This document shows positions 53,490-63,135 of a stretch of DNA of 64,000 nucleotides, in pieces. The translations under genes and the position numbers were made by a program. Origin of the DNA: Petaurus breviceps papuanus (lineage: Eukaryota; Chordata; Mammalia; Diprotodontia; Petauridae); contig JAMXIF010000042.1 of NCBI GenBank assembly GCA_028583685.1, forward strand, positions 23,431,961-23,495,960, written 5' to 3'. A model generated the notes under the pieces. It saw only the letters and a program-made list of their open reading frames with translations, was not told the DNA's origin and did no database searches. The stretch's first letter is position 1. Each line of letters begins with the position of its first letter.

Positions 53490-54730
53490 TAACTTATTGG
53501 CAATGCTCTAATACTGAATTACCACCCCTAGCTCTTCCAGTGCTCTAAACAAATCGACATGACAGTCATTTATCTGACATATTGTTGGATGTTGCCCATT
53601 GTAATGTCAAGCAAAGGCAACTTCCCAAGGTTCAAATACCAGCATAGGTGCTCTCCATTTTATTCAGTAAAAAATTAAGAACAGAGAAAATCAAAATATA
53701 GCATCATTCAAAATACAGCATTTGCCAAATGTAATTCAATAATCTCTAAGTACTACCCCACCCCTGGACATTATAATTCATTTAGTCAATCCCAAAGACC
53801 CTGTTCTAAGTACTCCACTCCTAGGCTGTACATTCATTTAGTCAACCACAAAGCCCCTCTTCTCAAATGGAGATTAGTTTCCAATCATAAGTAAAGTACA
53901 TTCATTTGGTCAATCACAGAGCACAAAAAAGTCGAAAGTTCCCCACCTTTGGATCACAATTGAATCTACCCCAGAATTACAACAAGCTTAAGCACAGCAT
54001 TTAATACCCAAAGAGAGGTCTTTTCGTCATCTTGACCTGAGGCAAGTTCCCAGCAATCTTTGTTCCTGGGGAGACAAAGCTTAGCAAGGCCACAAAATAC
54101 ATTGCCAGTGTCTTCATTAATTCATTCTCTGTCTGCAGAACAATCCTAGGACCCCTGAGAACATTAGCAAAACCCTCTTCCAGGATTTCTGTAAACATAC
54201 AACAAGAAAATCTTTCTTCAGGGCTTCTGAACCAACAGCAAGGTTCCAGAACCTCTGCAACAACAGCACTGTCCTTCACCAGTGGACAGTATTCACTCTC
54301 TGTCTGCAGAACAGTCTCAGGAGCTCTGAACCAACAGAAAGGTTCCCAGACCCCTGCAACAATAGGACTGTCTTTCACCAATGAACAAATCTGGCAAAAC
54401 AACATCAAAACAGACAGACAAAGTACCGGCATAACAGCCATGTCTCCTCAGTCCTTGGCAGCTCTGGGTGGCAGCTCTAAAAAGTCCTGGACAATTCAAA
54501 CTGGCCCTCAGCAATCCTCTCTGTCTCTCTCTACCTCCAAGATGCTGCTTCCAAAAAGTTCTTCTGACTCTCTCTTTGTTTGTGTCTCTCTAAATTTACA
54601 TCACCAGCTCCTCCCAGTTCAGCACTCTCTTTTTACATTAACAAGTCCATCCCACAAGTGGGATTCACAAGCTCTGGGTTTTAACACAATCAATCCACAA
54701 ACCAAGCCAATACAGGGGGATCTTTAAATT
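53490..54730 (-). repeat. unassigned unit with promoter-like repeats and a 146-codon minus-strand frame; LTR-like fossil possible
   Basis: Read on the minus strand, the unit has a purine-rich leader (about 54600-54470), an open frame (54441-54001) and a distal AATAAA (complement of 53659-53664). ATTCATTTAGTCAA-like words repeat at 53776, 53832 and 53900, as enhancer repeats in LTRs often do. I could not find clear ends or a target duplication. It could be an LTR-class fossil or an unnamed repeat. Confidence 0.4.
54001..54441 (-). other. 146-codon open frame with in-frame 33-residue repeats, unknown nature
   Basis: The frame starts MAVMPVLCLSVLMLFCQIC, a signal-peptide-like hydrophobic stretch. 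Residues about 20-52 (CSLVKDSPIVAGVWEP, then FCWFRAPE) recur at about 53-77 (CPLVKDSAVVAEVLEP, then CCWFRSPE), a 99-bp DNA period. A further VLQTE echo occurs about 57 codons on. It lies inside an LTR-like or otherwise unassigned unit. I recognise no homologue, and no splice or coding-bias evidence shows it is expressed, so I do not call it a gene. Confidence 0.3.
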
Positions 54731-55229
54731 GCATTACTATTATACCCATGCAGAGTCTGTTGATTCTAGAGTTGGATGTTGGACTATTCTTAGATAGACG
54801 TAAGTCACTTTGGGTAATATTACACAATCCAATGGCATGTCTTTATTATAAGACTTTCCTTTGATTCAATGAAATGATGCCTACTTGTTCAACAACGATT
54901 TCTATGGGGTTTTGACCTAGATATTTTGTGCTCTGTAAATTTCTATCAATTCTCGTCCTCTAGTTTGTCAAAGAACTGTTATTCTCTCTGTAACTGCCCT
55001 AGGGCAGCAATTTCTATGTTTCATTAATATTATAAAGGGTCTTTAAGGGATACTTTCCAAATTATTATTAATATTCATAGGATATCCTTGATAAGTAATA
55101 ATGTTGTTACTGATTTACCCACCAAGACGACACATGTTTGAAATAACTAGTTGAATAGTGGTGATGGATTTAATTGATGAATCCATATTTTTTCTCCACC
55201 TACCCATTAGGATTGGATACATTACACTC
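54731..55229. other. unassigned sequence
   Basis: No gene or repeat was recognised. Confidence 0.4.
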
Positions 55230-55425
55230 AAGTAATTTAGAGCTAGAAGGGGCCAGTATTCAAAAGCCTCTAGTCCAAATTCTTGACTTTAAAGATGAGG
55301 AAACTGAAGCCCAAGGATCATAAATGACCTGCCCAAGGTAATAAAGTTAGTAAGTGGCACAGCATCCTAATTCAGACGTTATCACTCTAAACCCAGCACT
55401 CTTTCCACTATGCCATAACTTGCTC
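55230..55425 (-). mobile_element. MIR-type SINE (antisense)
   Basis: AGAGCTAGAAGGGGCCAGTA, AAAGATGAGGAAACTGAAGC, CCTGCCCAAGGTAATAAAGT and TTTCCACTATGCCATAA are in reversed MIR order. Confidence 0.8.
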
Positions 55426-55649
55426 TTTTCTCAGTCTCCAGAAGGCTGTAATAAATTTGAACAGAAGATCCAGGTTCAAATCTGACCTTGAAGCTCCAAG
55501 ATCCTATGGGGTCCATGTACTGGTAAGGAAACCTCAAAATGATGGCTAGAGAAGAAGCTTGTGAATATTGCATTGTTGATACAGCAGTGAAAAAGGTCCT
55601 TTACTAACTCTATTTCCAAAGTCCTCAGAGATTCAAAGAAGTCAACATC

Positions 55650-55895
55650 AGATGAGTTCTAGATCTAGAGACAAGAAATTCTGAGTTCAACTATGGTCCC
55701 AGATACTAGCTGTATGACACTAGACAGGTCACTTAACCTCTATTTGCCTCAATTTCCTCAACTATAAAATGAGGATAATAATAGCACCTACCACACCAGG
55801 TTATTTTGAGGATGAAATGAGATAATATTTGTAAAAGTGCTTAACACAATGCCTGACCTACCATAGGGTCTATATAAATATTTATTCCCATTACA
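55650..55895 (+). mobile_element. MIR/THER1-type SINE, near full length
   Basis: TTCTGAGTTCAACTATGGTC, TCAATTTCCTCAACTATAAAA, GATAATAATAGCACCTACCA and AAAGTGCTTAACACAATGCC span head to tail. Confidence 0.85.
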
Positions 55896-56391
55896 TTTGA
55901 CAGAGCCCAAAAAAAAGCAGGGCTGTTCATCAGGTCTAAATCCTTGGAATTAGGTAAACAAGTCAATAGACTTGACAATAGACAATACTGTGAATAGACA
56001 ATAGTCAAAAAAGAATTCATTAAGCCCCTACTATATTCAAGACAGTATTTATTTTCATATTAGAGTCCTGTGAGCAATGATAGTAAGATGGACTCAATGA
56101 GCCTTGCTATGATGGAAACCTAGAATCAATCAGTTTTTGAATTGAATTTAGAATACAATAAGGGTCATTCATCCATGTTTGGTTTTGGTTTTTGGTTTTT
56201 GGTTTTAAGATAGGAACCCGAGTTCAATTTAAACCATGGAAGTATACATATAAAAACCGATTTCATCCTGAAACCAAAGGAATCATGTTCTCTCTGCAAA
56301 CAAAGCTGTCATTGGGAATTTCATGCCTCAGATATCACTTTCTCCTATATGGTTATCACTCTAAATATGTTAACACAGTTTTCTATCAGTT
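55896..56391. other. unassigned sequence
   Basis: Only a TTTGGTTTTGG-type simple run (56178-56205) was noticed. Confidence 0.4.
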
Positions 56392-56407
56392 AAGAATATT
56401 TGAAACT

Positions 56408-56570
56408 GGGGCAGCTAGGTGGTGAAGCAAACAGAGCACTGGCCCTGGAGTCAGGAGGACCTGAGTTCAAATCTGACCTCAGACACTTAACACCTACTAG
56501 CTGTGTGACCTTGAGCAAGTCACTTAACTCCAATTGCCCTGCCTTTCCCCCTCCAAAAAAGAAAAAAAAG
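56408..56570 (+). mobile_element. tRNA-derived SINE with perfect target duplication
   Basis: GGGGCAGCTAGGTGGTGAAG, GAGTTCAAATCTGACCTCAG and CCAATTGCCCTGCC tail. AGAATATTTGAAACT (15 bp) is duplicated perfectly at 56393-56407 and 56571-56585, which marks this as one of the younger insertions. Confidence 0.97.
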
Positions 56571-56714
56571 AGAATATTTGAAACTAACTTGATAATTACA
56601 CCAAATATTGTATTCCTTATTTTAAGATATTTGCAAAACAGGTTATGTCATCACTTATAAAAAATGCTTATTTAAATATGAACTTAATAATTGGCATGAT
56701 TATGCATTATGTGA

Positions 56715-56815
56715 TGAAAATACTACAAGAAGTGAAAGCAAGGGGTCTAGATTTCATACCCACCTCTATTGATTATTTCATGTGCAACCTTGGGAAAATG
56801 TCTTCACTTTTGTGA
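56715..56815 (+). mobile_element. MIR-type SINE fragment
   Basis: GGGTCTAGATTTCATACCCA and TGTGCAACCTTGGGAAAATG are the head and first part of a MIR core. Confidence 0.45.
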
Positions 56816-56824
56816 TAACAATTA

Positions 56825-57090
56825 TCAAAATAACAGCAATAATAAGGAGCATTTATATAGTACCTAATATGTACCAGGCACTGTACTGAGAACTTTACAA
56901 ATACTATTTCATTTGATCCTCACATCAACCCAGCGAGGCAGTTATTAGTATCCTCCTTTTACAGTCGAGAAAGCTAAGACAAACAGAAGTTAAATGACTT
57001 GTTGGACATTATATAGCTAATGAATGTCTAAGGCTGGGTTTGAACTCAGATCTTTCCCTAGAGTGCTATCCACTGCACCACCTAGCTCAT
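56825..57090 (-). mobile_element. MIR/THER1-type SINE (antisense), full length
   Basis: GAGCATTTATATAGTACCTA, ATTTGATCCTCACATCAACC, CTTTTACAGTCGAGAAAGCTA, GGGTTTGAACTCAGATC and CACTGCACCACCTAGCT run tail to head. Confidence 0.9.
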
Positions 57091-57289
57091 CTGTGAAATA
57101 AAGGGTTTGATCTAGATAATATATCGTTTATTGATACACTTTGTTTTGACCCAACAAATACTTGCCAGCCAACACTTGAACAAATATCTCTATGTTCCCT
57201 GAAAATGTTAGTTTATCAGTTATTAACTGAGTGAAGGGATGGGTCCTTAAATTTTTGACATTACATCATTAACATTATCCCTTTGTATT

Positions 57290-58960
57290 TAACTCAGAGT
57301 TTGTTTTCTCAAAATGTTGACTTTATCTTGGTGCATTCCTTGTGCATATTGTTGGTCTCTGGGCCTGTGCATCCCTTCATTTAAGCTTCCCAAGTCTCTC
57401 CTTTGTCATTTCTTACAATACAGTAATATTCTGTTATATCCATGTGCCATAATTATTTCTATAATTCTCCAATTTGGGGGATATATTGTGTTGCTGGTTT
57501 TCTTTTATCATAAATCATTTTGCTTTGAACATATTTGCTCTCTAAGCCTTTCATTGTTAATAATAACCTACCTAGAGTTGTGGAATCTCTGGATAATAGG
57601 GTATGAACAACTTAGTAACTTTTCTTAAATAATTTCAAATTGTTTAACATTGGTATAATATTTTTTTTGGTTAATTTTATTCATTTGTTCTAATCTTTCT
57701 TGTGAATTTCCTTTTTTTTTGACCTTGGTAATTTGGTCTTCTTTATTTTTTGTTTTTGATTGTGGCTTTGTTTGTTTTGAGACTGGATCTCCCTATCTTA
57801 CACAAGCTAAAAGTTCAGTGGCCACGTATGGATCTCAACCCATTGCTGAGATGCATGAAACCTTGACCTGCTCCATTTTTCCTACTGGACCAGTTTGATC
57901 CTTCTTAGCTAGCCTGTTGGCCCCTTGCCTTCAAGGAATCACCAAACCGGTGACCTACTTCGGGCAGATTCCAAATTGTATACACTAAAGCTCAGAACTC
58001 CTGAGCTCAAAAATCTGCCAGCCTTGGCCTTCCTGTTATCAGAAATTATAATGCCTTGCTTGCTCTTAGTTATTTTTTAAAATTGCTAGCTAATGGTTTA
58101 TGATATTATCAATGACTCCTTTGGATATAAGCCTGTTAGTGGGATATCCGGGTTAAAAAGTATGGACATTTTAGTCACTTTATCACAATCCCAAACTGAT
58201 TTACAAAATGGTTGAACTGAATCACAGCTTCACCAAAAATACATTAGTGTGCCTATTTTTTAACACCTTCTCCAACATTATCTATTCCAAACTTTTGTCA
58301 TCTTTGTCAATTTTCAGAGTGTAAGGTAATATCTCAAGGTGGTTCTGATTTGCATGTCTCTAATCATTAGTAGCTTGCAGCATTTTTTCATACTGTTCTG
58401 AATTGTTTGAAATTCTTCTTTTGAGAAAATGTTTGTTCATACCTTTTCACCACTTGTCTTTTGGGAAATGACTTAGCTGGTAGTTTATAAATTATATTGA
58501 TCTTTTAATAGCTATATATATGCATATATATATGTTATTGCTCTTTTAACAGCTCTTTGATTTTTCAGATTATCTTTGATTTTGTTTATGTCATTTAATT
58601 TTCATATGTGGGAGTCATTAGTTATTTTCTAATTTGGTTTGTTTGCATAACATTCAGTTTTTTATCTTCTTTTGTTACTGTGTGTTGATACACACAATTT
58701 TTCCTCTAAGGATTACCTTATCTTTTCCCTAATAGATTTTGGTACATTGTCTTATTATTAACATTTTATAATTGTTTATTGTTTCTGATATGTTGATCTA
58801 TAATACATTCATTATTTATAATATTTATTACCCATTTAAGTCTGTCTTTCATTTATATTACCATTATTAATTGCCATCTTTGCATTATCACTTATCTGTG
58901 AATAATTATTTGAAGCATTTTTTTTTCTCCTCTCTGGGGCCAGTGAAAAGAATTCTAATG
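57290..58960 (-). mobile_element. old L1 3' half (antisense), split by a 7SL retrocopy
   Basis: TATTGTTGGTCTCTGGGCCTG, CAATACAGTAATATTCTGTT and TAATTCTCCAATTTGGGGGA precede the 7SL copy. TTAGTGGGATATCCGGGTTA, CAGCTTCACCAAAAATACAT, TTCTGATTTGCATGTCTC and TTGGTACATTGTCTTATTAT follow. The order is that of antisense late L1 ORF2. Divergence is high. Confidence 0.7.
57779..58066 (-). pseudogene. RN7SL: 7SL (signal recognition particle) RNA retrocopy, near full length
   Basis: The minus strand reads as SRP RNA from its 5' Alu-domain region at about 58066 to its 3' end at 57779. On the plus strand GAGACTGGATCTCCCTAT matches the complement of the 3' end, TTGACCTGCTCCATTTTTCC matches the S-domain complement, and CAGAACTCCTGAGCTCAA matches the complement of the 5' domain. 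About 288 bases agree with the roughly 300-nt RNA. The T-rich flank at about 57740-57778 is the likely poly-A of the retrotransposed copy. It carries many substitutions, so it is probably non-functional. It sits inside an old L1. Confidence 0.9.
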
Positions 58961-58969
58961 TGTATTTTA

Positions 58970-59075
58970 TATGCCAACTAACAAAATACTTGAAGACATT
59001 TCTCTCCTAAGTCTTTTCTTCTTCATTCCCAACACCCTCAATTTGTTCTACAGTATCTTCCAATGACATTCTTTC
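58970..59075 (-). mobile_element. L3/CR1-type LINE fragment (antisense)
   Basis: AAAATACTTGAAGACATTTC, CCTAAGTCTTTTCTTCTTCA and CCCAACACCCTCAATTTGTT fit antisense L3/CR1 near its 3' region. Confidence 0.5.
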
Positions 59076-59402
59076 AAGTAGAATAGGAGAGGGTCAGAGA
59101 TGTTTGACTAGAAGCTCTAAGACATCCCTTTCACCCTTAAATTCCAAGACTCTATTTAAGATCTCCTAAAACATCTCATTTGTCAGGGAAGCAAAAATGG
59201 GAGACGTTCTGTTGATTGTATTAGCATATTAGCATCAGTCTGCAAGGTATTTCCTTCTGAGGGTTCCTTTTGTCAAATCTTTTTGCTACCTCAACTCCTA
59301 ATATCTGAAGGAGGGAGTCAACTATTGATCATTCATGATACCTGATTCCTGGTTTCACAAAGTTGGGGATTGGGGGGATTATCCCTTAAAAGAGGCAGAA
59401 AT
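59076..59402. other. unassigned, weak MIR tail at left
   Basis: AAATTCCAAGACTCTATTTAA near 59140-59160 may be a MIR3-like tail. The rest is unassigned. Confidence 0.4.
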
Positions 59403-59690
59403 CAGTTTCCTCATCTCTAAAATGAGCTAGAGAGGGAAATAGGAAACCACTTCAGCATCTTTGCCAAAAAGACACTAGTCAAGGGGTGGCTAGGTGGCAC
59501 AGTGAATAGAATACTGGGCCAGGAGTCAGGAGGACCTGAGTTCAAATTTGGCCTCAGACACTTAACAGTTACTAGCTGTGTGACCTTGGGCAACTCATTT
59601 AACCCCAATTGCCCTGCCTTCCCCCTTCCAAAAAAAGCAAAAGAGAGAGAGAGAGAACCCTAGTCAGACATAACTGAACAACAACCCCCC
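59403..59690 (+). mobile_element. MAR1 CORE-SINE 3' part, split by a younger SINE
   Basis: CAGTTTCCTCATCTCTAAAAT and TTCAGCATCTTTGCCAAAAAG precede, and AGACATAACTGAACAACAAC follows, the SINE at 59482-59656. The MAR1 head is missing. Confidence 0.88.
59482..59656 (+). mobile_element. tRNA-derived SINE inside MAR1
   Basis: GGGGTGGCTAGGTGGCACAG, GAGTTCAAATTTGGCCTCAG and AACCCCAATTGCCCTGCC, then a GA-rich tail. Target duplication ACACTAGTCA (59472-59481) and ACCCTAGTCA (59657-59666), one mismatch. Confidence 0.95.
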
Positions 59691-59744
59691 CCAAAAAAAA
59701 AAGTCTGTGAGGAAGTTTTGTTCACATAAAGCCTAATTCTGCTT

Positions 59745-60010
59745 TTCTTTAGCTTTTACCCAAAGCTCTTTGTTTTGCTATTGGGGTCAAGCAGAACAAG
59801 TCATAGCTTTTCTACAGAGTAGTTCTTCAAACACTTGAAGATAATCACACATTGTGACCCCCCACCACCACCTTGACCACCTCTTTTTAGTTGAAAAACT
59901 GTGAACCACATTGTTAATAAAGTAATAATGAATACCACAAACCCTCCCAAAACATCTTCTCTTGTTTTCAGGCTAGGAATCCAAAAATTCCATCTACTTA
60001 TACTTGCATG
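59745..60010 (-). mobile_element. L3/CR1-type LINE fragment (antisense)
   Basis: GGTCAAGCAGAACAAGTCAT, AACACTTGAAGATAATCACA, TCTTCTCTTGTTTTCAGGCTA and GGCATGGTTTCTAATCCC follow antisense L3/CR1 up to the L1 that follows. Confidence 0.65.
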
Positions 60011-60014
60011 GCAT

Positions 60015-61155
60015 GGTTTCTAATCCCTTTTTTCCTTAATAGTATTTTATTCTGATTACATGTAAAGAAGGTTTTCAACATTCATTTTTACAAAATTTTG
60101 AGTTCCAAATTTTGAACCCTTCACCCCTTCTTCCTCTCCCCCCTCATCAAGATAGCAAGAAATCTGATATAGGCTATACAGGTACAATCATGTTAAACAA
60201 ATTTCCACATTAATCATGTTGTGAAGGAAGAATCAAAACAAAAGGAAAAACACAGAGAAGAAAAAAACAAAAACAGTGAAAATAGTACTTTGATCTGTAT
60301 TCAGACTCCATAGTTCTTTCTCTGAACATTAGCATTTTCCACCACAAATCTATTGGAATTGTCTTGGATCGCTGTATTGCAGAGAAGAGCTAAGTCGATA
60401 GATATGATAATAGGTAATCATCGCACAATATTGCTTTTGCTGTATACAATGTTCTCCTGGCTCTGCTCACTTCATTCAGCATCAGTTCGTGTAAGTCCAG
60501 GCTTTTCGGAAATCTTCCTGCTCATCATTTCTTACAGCACAATACTATTCCATTACATTTATATACGACAACTTGTTCAGCCACTCCCCAGTTGATGGGC
60601 ATTCCTTCAGTTTACAATTCTTTGCCATCACAAAAAAGAGCTGCTATAAATATTTTTGTACTTGTAGGTCCTTTTTTATGATCTCTTTGGGACACAGATA
60701 TAATAGTGATATTGTTGTATCAAAGGGAATGCAGTTTGGTTACCCTTTGGGCACAGTTCCAAATTGCTCTCCAGAATGGCTGTATCACTTCACAACTCCA
60801 CAAACAATGCATTAGAGTTTTTCTCACATCTTCTCCAACATTTATCATTTTTTCATTTTCTGTCATATTAGTCAATCTATAGGTATGAGGTAGTATGCCA
60901 GAATTATTTTAATTTGCATTTCTCTAATCAACAGTGATTTAGAGCATTTTTCACATAATTTTAGATAGCTTTAATTCCTTCATTTGAAAATTGCTTATTT
61001 ATATCCTTTGACCATGTATCAATTGGGGAATGACTTGTGTTCTCTGTATGTTTGAGAAATGAAGCTTTCATCAGAAACACTGACTGTAAAAATTATTTCC
61101 TAGCTTTCTGCTTTCCTCCTAATCTTGGTTGCATTGGTTTTGTTTGTACAAAAAC
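60015..61155 (-). mobile_element. 5'-truncated L1 (antisense): late ORF2 and 3' UTR
   Basis: The left end is the complement of the 3' UTR (GTATTTTATTCTGATTACATG, AAATTTTGAGTTCCAAATTT). CTCCTGGCTCTGCTCACTTC, CCCAGTTGATGGGCATTCC, CTCCAGAATGGCTGTATCAC and ATCAATTGGGGAATGACTTG follow, ending at the 5' truncation near 61155. It is one of the less diverged L1 copies in the window. Confidence 0.92.
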
Positions 61156-61159
61156 TTTT

Positions 61160-61395
61160 TTTAATTAAATTTTATGTTTATTTCAGTTTACATCATTCAT
61201 TTCCACAAGATTTTGAGTTACAAATTTTTTCACTCTCCTCCTACCCACCACCCCCAAAACAGTGATCTCACTGTATACCCCCTCCCCCAATCTTCTATCT
61301 CCTATATCTTTCCCCATTCCCCCCTCTGACTTTCCAATAGGGCAAGATGGATCCCTTTACCCCAATTCCTGTATGTCTTATTTCCTAGTTGCATG
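61160..61395 (-). mobile_element. L1/HAL1-type 3' end (antisense)
   Basis: CCACAAGATTTTGAGTTACAA, GGGCAAGATGGATCCCTTTA and CTTATTTCCTAGTTGCATG are the complement of a second 3' UTR type. It abuts the truncated L1 at its left and a (TA)n run at its right. Confidence 0.6.
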
Positions 61396-61396
61396 T

Positions 61397-61443
61397 AAAA
61401 AAATTATATATATATATATGTGTATATATATATATATATATAA
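61397..61443. repeat. (TA)n microsatellite
   Basis: ATATATATA units with one GTGT interruption separate two L1-family 3' ends. Confidence 0.95.
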
Positions 61444-62019
61444 ATCTATAACTTCTTATCAGTATTTTACATTAATTAAAACATTTGATTTAAAAACTTT
61501 GAATTCCAGATTCTTTCCCTTCCCCTGTTATCACCCAGCCTTACTGGGAAGATGAGCAATTCAATATAGGTTGCACATGCGTAGCTACGGAAAACATTTC
61601 CATAGTGGATATATTGTGAAAGACTGACTATATTTACCTCAACCCTATCCCGACCCCCAATTGTTTTATTCTCTACTTTGACCCTGTCCCTTTTCAAAAG
61701 TGTGTTATTCCAACTTCCCTCTGCCCAAACCTGCCCTCCCTTCTGTCATCCTTCCTCTCATCCCCTTCCCCCCCTACTCTCCCATATGGCGAGATACCCT
61801 ATTTAGTGTATATGTAATTCCCTCCCTAAATCAAATTCAATGAGAGTAAGGTTGATTCATTCTCTTTTGCCTTCCTGTTCTTCCCCTCCATTGTAACAGT
61901 TTTTCCTTGCCTCTTTTATATGAGATAATTTACCCCATTCTGTCTCTCCCCATCTCCTCTCATTATATTCTTCTCTCACCTCTCAATTTCACCTATAAGT
62001 ATCATCCCTTCCTATGCAA

Positions 62020-62145
62020 TTGGTCCTGTGCCCTCTATGTGTACCTGTACACATATAAACACACTCACATATGTATTCATACACCCATATACCTTCCTAT
62101 ATAGACATATATATATATATGTATGCATACACACACACACATTTC
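62020..62145. repeat. CA/TA-rich microsatellite in the element spacer
   Basis: Mixed ACACATA, (TA)n at 62107-62122 and (CA)n at 62129-62141 lie in the spacer downstream of ORF1. Confidence 0.85.
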
Positions 62146-62778
62146 TATTCCCTTCAAATATTCTCATACTGAGAAAAGTTTCATAAGTTACAATTATTGT
62201 TTTCCCATGTAGGAATGTTAATAGTTTGACTTTGATAAGTTCCTTATTATTTCTTTTCCCTGTTTACCTTCTCATGCTTCTCATTGCTTCTTGCATCTGA
62301 ATGTCAAATTTTCTATTCAACTCTGTTTATTTCATCAAGAATGCTTGAAAGCTTTCTATTCCATTGAATGACCATATTTTCCCCTGAAACATGACACTCA
62401 GTTTTGCTGGGTAGGTGATTCTTGGTTTTAATCTCAGCTCCTTTCTCCTCTGGAATATCATATTCCAAGCCCTTTGATCCTTCAATATAGAAGCTGCCAG
62501 ATCCTGTGTTATCCTGATTGTGTTTTCACAATATTCAAATTGTTTCTTCTTGGCTGCTTGTAATATTTTCTCCTTGATCTGGGAGTTCTGGAACCTGTCT
62601 GTAATATTCCTAGGGGTTTTCTTTTTGGGATCTTTTTCAAGAGGTGATCAGTGGATTCTTTCAACCTCTATTTTGCCCTTTGGTTCAAAAACACCAGGGC
62701 AATTTTCCTTGAGAATTTCTTGAAGGATGATTTCAGGGTTCTTTTTTTTATAATGGCTTTCAGGTAGTCAAATAATTT

Positions 62779-63135
62779 TTAATTATCTCTCCTGGATCTA
62801 TTTTCCAGGTCAGTGGTTTTTCCAATGATATATTTCACATTACCTTCTATTCTTTTATTTGTTTGGATCTGTTTAATAGCATCTTGATTTCTCATGAAGT
62901 CACTAGCTTCCATTTTCTCCAATCTAATTCTGAAAGAATTATTCTCTTCAGTGAGCTTTTGAGATTCTTTTTCCATTTGGCAAATTTGGCTTTTTAAGGC
63001 ATTGTTCTCCTCATTGGCTTTTTGAGCCTCTTTTGCCATTTGAGTTTGTCTGTTTTTTAAAGTGTTATTTTCTTCAGTCAGGTTGTTGACTCTCTTTTTA
63101 TTATTTTCTTGCATCATTCTCATTTTTCTTCCCAA
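62779..63135 (-). CDS. L1/HAL1 ORF1 coiled-coil part (open frame within the element)
   Basis: The 118-residue frame is an L1 ORF1p trimerisation coiled coil: EENN recurs every 21 residues (TEENNTLK, NEENNALK, TEENNSFR), three heptads per repeat, followed by MEASDFMRNQDAIKQI and YIIGKTTDLENRSRRDN, where the RRM domain begins. ORF1p is an RNA-binding chaperone of L1 particles. The RRM and C-terminal domain continue beyond 62779 in other frames, so the protein is not intact here. Confidence 0.75.
   Translation of the reverse strand: MGRKMRMMQENNKKRVNNLTEENNTLKNRQTQMAKEAQKANEENNALKSQICQMEKESQKLTEENNSFRIRLEKMEASDFMRNQDAIKQIQTNKRIEGNVKYIIGKTTDLENRSRRDN

Noticed and set aside
60353-60815. Two overlapping 80-codon plus-strand frames
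   Set aside because: They are shadows on the opposite strand of the L1 ORF2 end.
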